The notes beneath the pieces were generated by a model that worked only from the letters and a program-made list of their open reading frames with translations, had not been told where the DNA came from and did no database searches. From Enoplolaimus lenunculus (taxonomy: Eukaryota; Nematoda; Enoplea; Enoplida; Thoracostomopsidae): DNA of 64,000 nucleotides. The translations under genes and the position numbers were made by a program. Position 1 is the stretch's first letter. Each line of letters begins with the position of its first letter. Location of the stretch: NCBI GenBank assembly GCA_030248215.1, contig JASANG010001561.1, forward strand, positions 1-64,000. Direction: 5' to 3'. Of the stretch, positions 45,518-54,800 are shown in pieces.

Positions 45518-46113
45518 CAGGGTGCAACCGGAATTCGGGTCCCAGCATTTTTTCACCTTCCGGTTCCGGTAAATTTTTACGAGAATTAAAACTTAGTCGG
45601 TGGAAATTAAGATATTTTGCTATAAAATGACGATAAAAATTAAGTAGATTTCAATAGTATAGTATGCAAACCGCAGACAATCGCCAAAAATAAACCATCG
45701 AAGGTAGAGTTCGTTTACAGCAGATAAAGTGAATACCAGGGTGCAACCGGAATTACAATTTACCGGAGCCGGAAATTTGAAAATTTTACCGGAACCGGAA
45801 AGTGAAAAATGCATTTCACCAAAAATTTCATTTTAATCTTATTTTTGCTCTAATATTTGTGAAATAACCTTTGAAATCCACCATCAATGGCTTATATTCG
45901 GAGTACAAGTGGCTTTCAAAAGAGATTCTTAAAAATTAGCAAAGTTAAGAAAACGGCCAAATTATCCCACCGGAATTCCGGTTGCACTCTGGTGAATACC
46001 TATCTCGAACTAGGGTTACTTCACCAATATTGCAAAAAAGAAAATTAAAATGTTTTCGGTGACATGTTTTTAATTTTCCGGTTCCGGTAAATTGTAATTC
46101 AGGTTGCACCCTT
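45518..46113. mobile_element. Family A MITE hosting a nested family A MITE
   Basis: The outer copy starts CAGGGTGCAACCGG and ends GGTTGCACCCTT. Its core is interrupted exactly by the element 45737-45991, whose target duplication is outer-element sequence. The outer element has no clear duplication of its own. Confidence 0.85.
45737..45991. mobile_element. Inner family A MITE, exact target duplication
   Basis: A 255-bp copy, CAGGGTGCAACCGG ... CCGGTTGCACTCTG, with an exact 8-bp duplication GTGAATAC (45729-45736, 45992-45999). The duplicated octamer occurs once at the same place in uninterrupted family A copies (AAAGTGAATA). Confidence 0.94.
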
Positions 46114-46275
46114 CGGGATCACAACCGTGTAAAAATCAGGTAGGTTTGCTGCAGATTTACTAATACCGCTGAATTAATACGTACTACTTGCTATATGTTA
46201 TAATTTGTTTCTGCACGGGTCTTAGTATTAGCTAGGCTTCTTGAAGCAGTTATAGTATCCGGCAATATAGAATAC

Positions 46276-46604
46276 TAGGAATGTGCCGATTATCGGCATC
46301 GCTAATAATCCCCACTTTTCATAAGTATCGGCATCGGCAGTGCAAAGAAATTACAGATTCTTTGTCGATACTTTTGGCATATAACAATCAGTTGGAATGC
46401 TACTGAAATTAACGTTCTTGTAAAATTATAATCGTTTTATGATGGTTAGGGTTTCAGACTTCTATACGTATTAATGTAATGTTGTAGTATTCTACGTATC
46501 TGCTTATTAAGCATGGTTCACTCAAGTTGGAATCGGCATCGGCCAATTTCAAAATAAGAACCGGCATCGGCAGCGGCAAAAATTTTGGTATCGGCACATC
46601 CCTA
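46276..46604. mobile_element. hAT-like MITE with TAGGGATG ends (family J)
   Basis: A 329-bp element, TAGGAATGTGCCGAT ... ATCGGCACATCCCTA, with an exact 8-bp duplication TAGAATAC (46268-46275, 46605-46612). Multiple ATCGGCATCGGCA motifs lie just inside both ends. TAGGG-type termini with 8-bp duplications are classic for hAT. Confidence 0.93.
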
Positions 46605-47271
46605 TAGAATACCGGAACGAGATATCGTGTTTTTGAGGAAGCCAGATATCACATGGCACCCAATACTTAGTTCTGACACCTCTAAAAAATCACTGCGATG
46701 TAATGTAATTTTACTCATAATCAACAGTTTCAAATAATATAATACTTATAGCTACATGTTACACTTTTAACCCATAAATATTCGGCAACAAAGGAATACA
46801 GAAGTCGGACAACATTTTCTTCCCGGAGCCAGAAATCCGGTCGTACATTTGCACGCAAGTATTGCAAGTGTAATTGAAAAACAGCGCAAGAATATTGCAT
46901 TTTTATCACTCTTGTTTTAGCAAACGAATTGTCGAATTAAAAAGTTGAAATCAAACAGCTCAAAAGCCACACTAAAGCAAAAATAAAAACCCGCAGTAAA
47001 AACACATGAACTACAAAGTAAATGAGAAATATTAGATCTTCTAACCATATTCGACGTTTCCGACTAATCAGCATGACGTCATTCGTTCGTGCGACTGGAT
47101 GCAAAAAATATTAACTTAATGGAAACCAAGTGTTATGTTACACTTTTAGAGGATAAAATATCCATCAAACTGTATAGTTACCGAACCAGCAGTTAAGCTA
47201 ATATGCAAATTAGTTATTAGCTAACTATTCACTTATTGGTTTTGGAGGTTTGTAAACAATTTATTCAAATT

Positions 47272-47500
47272 CTTCGCACCTAAAAACTCTTTAGTATTCA
47301 ATTTAGATTGCTTTTAACCTTATTAATTACTTGAATATTGTAAAGTCTTAATTTAGACTTATAAACTATGCTAATATGCAAGATTTCTCGCACTCAAAAA
47401 CCCTTTAATGCTGAAATTAGACTGCTTCTAACTGTAATAATTAGTGAAATAATCTAGAAAGTCCTAATTTAGGCTTAATTAATTATGCAAATTTGCCTGT
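47272..47500 (+). repeat. Diverged tandem duplication, about 114 bp
   Basis: Two adjacent units begin CGCACCTAAAAACTCTTTAG and CGCACTCAAAAACCCTTTAA and share TTAGATTGCTT/TTAGACTGCTT and AAGTCTTAATTTAG/AAGTCCTAATTTAG blocks. Older than the duplication at 82-451. The surrounding 46.6-49.5 kb contains no recognisable gene, only a family I fragment near 48165-48400. Confidence 0.65.
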
Positions 47501-49560
47501 AGCTAATAAACGGCTTCAAATTTTAAAACCCCAATGCGAGGTTAACACCCCAGGATAATTGGCTTTTAAACAAAAAATTATCAAACTCGGTTCATCGTTA
47601 CTGAGATTCGTTTCGGACGGACGGACATACACCTTTCGACCCCACAGTATAAAACATAAAAACTCGTTTTGAACCGGAATTCTAATCGGAATCGGAATTC
47701 CGTTTGCATCATGCAAAGTAGCATGGCACCTTAAAATATACATGTCGCTACAAACTGTAACCGAAACAGCGAATTTTATGGGCGTTGAGCTGGATGAAAT
47801 AAGTACCCAACGACCGTATATTCATGCTCATTGGAATATAAGTACATATACGTAGCACCGGCGCATTCAACAAAACAAAATTTCATATGACTGCGTTCAC
47901 CTTCGCCAGCAATAGCATATCAATTGTGTAGTCCCGAGTGGTTTTGCATACAGAATGTATGTATCAATCCGGAGTGCGTATCATTCAATGGGACCATTTT
48001 GAAACTTAAATCCGGCAAACAAATAGCTTCGCATCACATCCTTTCTAGTTGCTTTAATCAGAAATTCAAATGCATTATAAAATGTTCAATATACATATGT
48101 TTGTATTATGTGAAGATACGTTTGTAATCTAAATACGTATATACGTATATATGGAATTTTGCACGGTAGCAGAAAAAAGTTCGGATTTGAATTCAGCAAA
48201 AATTGGTGGTTCGGAGGATTCGGTTGTGAAAAACCAGAGTCCAACAATCGTCTGCTATATATTATAACATTTTTGAAAAATAAAAGTTTTAAATAACTGG
48301 TTATGCAAATCAATATTTTTCCTTCAGGTCACAAATTTCAGAACTGAGGTCGGGTATGAAATAATGTGTAAGGTTCGAATTCGGATTCGTCGAATGAGCA
48401 ATGGACACAGATTTGATGCTGTATATACGTATGCAACCGATTAGCCAGAACTTCAGTTCGGAAGAAGATAATTTTATCTATGGATGTGTCGATCCCAAAA
48501 TTTCTGCCGATGCCAACCTCTACTTCTAACATATGCAGATTACATCATTAAGAATTGTTCATTTTTTGCAGTGCCGTGCCGATGCTCACCGCTAACTGCA
48601 TACGCCCCTCCCTCTATATATGTATGCCATTGAAACATCAATCGGTAGCTGCTCCTGCGCACAACTGTAAAACATTTTTATTGTTAATAAGGCACCATTT
48701 AGTTACTTATGCTACGGGTATCCATGTTTGGCCAGGGTTAGGCAGAGTAACTGTGTGCATAAACAAAACCAGAAACGTATACAAGTTTGACATTTGCACT
48801 AATTGCATATCAGGCATGCAGAACCACGCAAAGACAAATTGGATATATTCCAATGTTAAACCAAACCTTAGTTGAAAACCCACAACACGGCAATGAATCT
48901 TCGATTATTAATACACTAGCTACCTGAAAAAAATTTATTTAGTAAAATATTAAGCTTAGGCTTCTAAATTAATCCTCCTTACTGTAAACAAGAAATGTGC
49001 GACCCAACCTTATTGTTTATGTTTCCATCATCGTAGCTCAATAGCGAAAATGTCAAATATAAGCGCACAACAAATAATGATCGGTGCTAATTGTTTAAAA
49101 AACTATTACCAGATATTGACTTACATTTAAATGTATAGGCTTATTGTTTAACATAAGCATCTTTGGGAACGTCGACGTTCACAGTGAAACTACTTAAATT
49201 TCAAAGATCACTGGTTATTTTGTGTGGTAAAGCATACTGAAAAATGATTTAAGTTAATATTACAGTGAATTGCTGTTTCAGCAACTTGTCAATGCCACCC
49301 ATTGAGTTAAAATATTCAGACGCTTGACATTTGTTCCAAACACCTATTCCACCTTTTGCATTTAAACATTTTACATGTGCTTCTTTACAAAGATATAGCT
49401 CACTATATTTTCATAGCTAGTGAGTTAGAACGTCAACTTATATCTAAAAATTATAAAAAAATTGCACGCGAAATAGCTCTGACCATAGTGCGATCAGATT
49501 TTGAATTTACTGAAAACGGAGCCGGATATTGCCTTTTTTGCAGGAACCGGATGTTAACCG

Positions 49561-50305
49561 TGTGATAAGTTGGGTAGGTTCGGTTACGACGGTTTTTAGT
49601 TCTGAGATCTTGCAGTTGAAAATAGTGGTGTTTGTCAGAACTGCACGGTCGAGACGCCCCCTTTCTTCGAAGTACTGTGAATATACATGATTTTCTTCTT
49701 AAGTTCTCCTCCGAAAGATATGGCCACGCCGGGAATCGAACCTCGGGCCTCTCGCTCGCGAGTCAAGCGCGCTGCCCATTACACCACGCGGCCGATATAA
49801 TTTCCTCTGATGGTATATGTGCACGAGTATGTATGTGTTTTAACATTGCACACTCTGCGCATACACAAGCTACACCACGTATACCCACATTCCCCCTTCT
49901 TTAGGCGGTCGCCCCAGACCGCGAATCCAAACTTCTCCGAATCCATGAGCCTGCAATTTACAGCGCCCGTTTCGGTGGGACCTCCATGTCAGAACTGCAC
50001 GGTCGAGACGACCCATATCCTCGAAGTACTGTGAATATACATGATTTTCCTCTTAATTTCTTCGAAAGATATGGCCACGCCGGAAATCGAACCTCGGGCC
50101 TCTGCACGAGTATGTATGTGTTTTAACATTACACACTCTGCACATATACAAGCTACACCACGTATACCCACAGTGTTCTTACGAGGTTTCGATCGCATGA
50201 CCCATGGCCTAATAGAATCAAAACCTCGTAAGAAATCCCCTCATTTTCATCTGCAAGAACTCAGAGTTAAAAACCGTCGTACATTAGCCTATTCAACTTA
50301 TCACA
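49561..50305. mobile_element. Element with ~68-bp inverted ends carrying duplicated tRNA-like modules
   Basis: The left arm (49561-49628, TGTGATAAGTTG...) is the approximate inverse complement of the right arm (about 50236-50305, ...CAACTTATCACA), sharing TACGACGGTTTTTA and CTTGCAG blocks. AACCG is directly repeated at both outer edges, a 5-bp duplication. Inside, a module starting GTCAGAACTGCACGGTCGAG occurs twice in direct orientation (about 49635-49895 and 49986-50185). The first module carries a complete tRNA-like sequence; the second lacks about 70 bp of it. Confidence 0.7.
49721..49793 (-). tRNA. tRNA-like sequence (probable pseudogene)
   Basis: Read on the minus strand, the 73-nt sequence has canonical lengths for every arm. 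The acceptor stem (GGCCGCG with CGTGGCC, discriminator A) closes with one G-U pair. The D arm pairs, and the T loop TTCGATT and A-box-like TGGTGTAATGGGCA are present. The anticodon loop CTCGCGA puts CGC in the anticodon position (Ala by code), but the G3-U70 pair of tRNA-Ala is absent. The anticodon stem has one mismatch and the T stem two. There is no CCA. It lies inside a transposon-like element. Confidence 0.5.
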
Positions 50306-50488
50306 AACCGGATATAGCATTTAAATATAAGCACTATTGAGTAAAATTGAGTAGCGCGAAATTACGTATATATGCTTATTGAGTTCAAATTAATTGTTCG
50401 CTTGGATTTTTCATCCTATTTCAACTAGAGTGAAAATCTAGACAGGTTTACTTTCCCGGAAAGATAATCTCAGTAAGATGTTAAATAT

Positions 50489-51244
50489 CTGGCTTCTCCA
50501 CAGCGGGAGGGGCCCCTCAGCACTTTTCGAAATTTTCATTTTTTCCCCGGCGAAAATTTTGCCGCCCCCAGGAAAGGCCCCCCGGCGAAATTTCGGCCGC
50601 CCCCCAACAAAATGCCCCCCAGCAAATTTTTTTGCTGGGAGTACCCCCAGGACTTTTCTAGGTCCAAAATTTTCAATGTTAAAACGTAAAGACCTGGACT
50701 TCTTTTGAGGCGGACATTCGGCAAAATATGATTTTATATTACGCTGAGTACTCATAATTTTTAATAGCGTTACAAATACCCGTAGTAACTAATACAATTC
50801 AATAATGAACTGAAAAAGCACAATTATATAAAGACCGTTTCAGGGCATACAGCATTCGAAAGTACCTTGCAGCAGCAAGTTCAACCCGCCGGAGCCTTAT
50901 TAATCACATTTTATATAATTGTGCTTCTTTGAACTTCTGGTTAAGTTGTCAGTATATACGTAATATGCGTTAAAATTATTGTTATTAGCGTTTGCGTTTG
51001 CGAGAAATTTTTGTCATGTTGAGCGATGAGTAATCTTACGTTGAGTTGGAAACACGGTCTAGAATGAAAAAATGGTCCAAAAAGTCGGTTTGCAAAATTT
51101 TAAGCCTGCCCCCCAGGACCCCCCAGATCATCTGGGGGCCCCCAGGAAAACTGCCCCCCCAGCAAAATCAGCTGCCCCCCAGGAAACTCCTGGGGCCCCC
51201 CAGGAAACGCCCCCGCGGAAATTTTCAAGCTGTGGAGAAGCCAG
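50489..51244. mobile_element. GC-rich-armed foldback-type element
   Basis: A 756-bp element with a 16-bp perfect inverted end, CTGGCTTCTCCACAGC, and a 5-bp duplication AATAT on both sides (50484-50488, 51245-51249). Both subterminal regions (about 50505-50650 and 51105-51215) are strikingly C-rich on this strand, with many CCCCCAG/CCCCAGGA motifs. The middle is AT-rich. The open frames through the arms are translations of this repeat. Confidence 0.82.
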
Positions 51245-51671
51245 AATATGTACGTACACTTCGTCAAAAGCAGTTTTATGGTATTCTGGAGAACAACGTA
51301 TACGGTAATCGGTTTTGCCGGATATTACACCAGAACAACATATCCAGTAGCACCGTGGTTCTGTCATGGTTCGACCGTTAGGTTGTGCAATGAAAACATA
51401 TTCTCATGTTTCTAAGGCCGTCCACAGACCATCGCAACACGCAACGACTGGATGTGTTTCATTGTAAATATAAAACTTTAAAAACTGAACTTTCGGTCCG
51501 CGATATTTCGACTTAGCAACACTAACTATATCTGGATTAGCTCTTGCGCAACCTGCACTACCGCAAATATTCTGTGTCCTCGATGAATTTCTTTGTGCAT
51601 GTTTCATCAATCCAGGTTAATTTGTGCTAACATTACACAGTATTTGTTCGTTTATGTTTTTTTGTTCCCAG

Positions 51672-51853
51672 ATGTTAGTGATGACTAATTTAGCATTGTT
51701 CGGCATACTTTTTTTACATATATCATTATGTCTTGGCGAAATTTTTACATCAATGGCCGATATGGAAGCACTGCTTCATTCCGAGATGAATATTGCACAG
51801 ATAATTAATCAGTATGTTAATACGGAAAAGCAACGGCTAAACCGACTGACTGA
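51672..51853 (+). CDS. P4HA: P4HA first coding exon: signal peptide
   Basis: Starts MLVMTNLALFG, with a hydrophobic core to about residue 20 and likely cleavage before EIFTSM. It continues with MADMEALLHSEMNIAQII and the coiled-coil-like EKQRLNRLTE, matching FFTSIGQMTDLIHTEK in human P4HA1. The upstream in-frame ATG at 51624 would place extra sequence before the signal peptide; the ATG at 51672 is preferred. Confidence 0.9.
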
Positions 51854-54800
51854 GTAAGTGTCGACTCCCCTAACTACAGTAACGTGGTATTTGTGAAATA
51901 GTAATTGCAAAAATATATAGTATTGCGTTGTCGACTGTTACGTTTATCTGACTTCACGGTTTCACTGGAATTCGAATTCCTGCAAAATTCGGCTCCATTT
52001 CCTATTCCGGCGTTCAAAACGCAGAAAATTTTCTATTTGAATACCTTATTTTGAAATGAATTGCAAGCGTGTAAGAAAGACATGTTTGTCCATTAGGTGC
52101 AAATGTTGCGATGCATTGCACTGTATTATTTGCTTGCCGGCAGTATACGTCGTCGACAAATAGTCAACGATAGAAGTAGTTGCAGAGGCGGGCTGAGTTA
52201 TGCAACCAACTAGAATACGGTCTACATATGGTTGCCGATAGACACAGTTGGAGAGACGGGGTGCGGCGCAGCGGTAGAGCGTTCGTATAAGAATCCTTCA
52301 TAGCCTAAAGTTCGAAACCCTCTTATGTGCCTGCTTTCCGGCTGCTTAATGAAAGGTGCATAGTCCCTTTTCCCAGCTAGACTGACATGGGGCTAAGTCG
52401 AGAGCGCAATGGTAAGTGGCAGAACTTTGGTCACGGTATCCAGCCGAAATGAGATGGACGGTCAAGCGACAACGTTAGTGAAAGCTGTGGCATGTAAGCA
52501 TATGAAACACGCTTGTCCATTACGTGCAAATGTTGTGATGCATTGCACTGCACTGTATACATGCCGGTAGTATGAGTGTCGATTAATAGTCGACGATAAA
52601 AATAGTTTCAGAGGCAGGCTTGTGGTGCAGCGAGAGAGCGTTCGCTTGGCTTAGGAATCTCTAGGCTGTATGCCTATTTTTCCAACTGTTTAGTCACAAG
52701 GTCTAATATCCAGGTTCTTACTTAAACTGACATGAATGTATGCAACCAAATCAATTTTAATAAGTTGTTAGAATAAAAGTCTGACACGTGATTTTGTATA
52801 AGAAAATTGATGATGACGCCGTTAATTCCTGTTCATGTTCCAGCAAAAATTTAATTTCTGGTTCTGGTATAATTTGATTTGCGTTCTAGAGGTGTCGTTA
52901 GGTTCGAATTAATTTTTTGCTGAACAGAAGCCGAAATATGAGTGTCAAAACGATTGCATCACCAAAGAACGCACAGTTGACTATAACATAAAAGAAATAT
53001 GGTGTTAGTTGCCCGCTTTGCGTTTCCGTCTGCCAGTTTGCCAAGTTCTGTATTTACAAAAGTGACAGTGGATAGTGGAATGTCATTAACTGAGTGAAGT
53101 TTGCCAGCTTTCATCAAAAAGTCGGACGCCCGCACTAGTTTGTAAGTGTAGTAAGTTGTAAAGTCACAGTTTAATGTCCCATGCCACAAAAAACCACTCA
53201 GACCATAACTTTTGAATCTTGAAATACGTAACCGATACTGAATAATATTCAACCTCTATGTCCGTCATTTAGTGCTGCCAGATATATTATGCTCGACCTG
53301 TCATTTGAGAATTATTTTAGCGCCACGTTTTATTTTTTGGCGTTACCGTCTTTAGAGTTGCGAAGAACTACGAACTCAGTAACGAATTGCAAATCAAGAA
53401 TGGCGCAGAAATTATATCAAATCCTGTTAACACATTTTTGATTATTAAACGTCTAACGAGCGAATGGTCTTATGTGGAATCTCTTATGCGCAATAATGCC
53501 GCAGAAGGTAGAAGTTTATAGCCTAAAATTTGTTGAAGCCATTTTCAGCAAATTTTCTAAAAAGTCCAACAGAAATTTTGTGATGAAAAAATATTTCAAA
53601 TTCCGATTCCGGTTCCTGCAAAGAAATTCATTTACTGTTCTTGTTCCTGTCGTGACAAAATTTAGTTCCTGTTGTAACCCGGCTAGATGGCTTTCAGATA
53701 TCAGAACGTAGCTAATAAATCTTCCTTCCGTGACATAAGATATTCGATTAGCAAACCTTAACATCTCACGCTGATAAATTTTAACTCATTAACAACGACC
53801 CTATTCCACTATTTTATGTTTTTGTAGCGTTGCGTTCAGTTGCAATATTGTTTGGGCTATATTACCTTTTAAGCGCATCCTGTGTTTCTCTAGATATATC
53901 AAAATATAGGTGGTTTAGGATTAGAGGGGGGAATCTCGGTAAGCCTCGGTATTTGGCAGGTTTCAGCCTCTGTCTTGCTTGGTCTCGGTTTTTGAGTTGT
54001 GTTGGATTGGAACTGAGACCAAAAGTAGAGGATTCCGCAAATGTATCGCTGTATTGTTGTAGTAAGTGATGTCTGATGAGTACAATTGCGCTGTGAATTT
54101 ATGATGTGAAAAAACATAAAAGCTGTGAAAATCATAAAAAAACTACGAAAAAAGCATAAGAAATAAGTTATTTTGAAAAGTTTAATTTTTTTCGGTGAGG
54201 GCAAAAATCTGGCCGAAACCGAGACTTTTCATGGCCGGCCTTGGTAACCAGATTTCGAATTCCGTTTTTAACCGACACCGCCCACTTCTACTTAGGGTTG
54301 AGGCTATTATTTTTCTTAGGTTTTGGAATAGGAATGCGCTGAAATACTGTTACGCCCTTAAAATATCACTGGCCATCTATCAGGATTTCTTACGTTATTG
54401 TAATGCAATAAAGTTTGTGAACGTTGATGGTTTCAATTTTTTACTTTTTAAAAAATCCAACAAGTCGAAATACCAGAGGTGTAGCCGGATGTCAATATTT
54501 TGCTGGAGCCAGAGCCGGATATCCGGTCGCACCCTGAGTGTTGATTTTGGAATATTATTGAAAGAAGCGAATGCATATTTCTGTTTGACTAGTCACAAAT
54601 TGCTAATAAGATTTACGGACGTTGATAATTTAAATTATAACTTGAGATCATCATTGATATACTTGCTTCCTAATTGCCTTTTGTCACAGTATCTAAAGTC
54701 GTTAACAGTCTTTGGACACGTAGAAGAGTTTTACTGGGTACACCACGTGATATGATATGACATAAAGTTGTTTTTTAATTATTGCGTTTTATGTTTTAAC

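Larger units (their letters stand above)
49484..51357. mobile_element. Family C relic split by two foldback-type insertions
   Basis: Family C sequence survives in three pieces, 49484-49560, 50306-50488 and 51245-51357. The outer ends are worn. Flanks GCTCTGAC / GTTCTGTC match at 6 of 8. The junctions with the two insertions fall at AACCG and AATAT repeats. Confidence 0.75.

Noticed and set aside
49721-49793. Functional tRNA-Ala(CGC) gene
   Set aside because: The T stem has two mismatches and the anticodon stem one, the G3-U70 identity pair is missing, and it lies in a duplicated transposon module. Kept only as a tRNA-like sequence.
50438-51381. Pro/Gly-rich open frames on both strands
   Set aside because: They coincide with the C-rich arms of the foldback-type element and read through in all frames, as expected for a repeat without stop codons.
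54195-54755. 186-codon open frame as the missing P4HA exon
   Set aside because: The translation shows no similarity to the expected P4Ha_N segment, and its first part runs through the family E MITE. NAYFCLTS near 54570 only superficially resembles the NAFKLMKRL motif.
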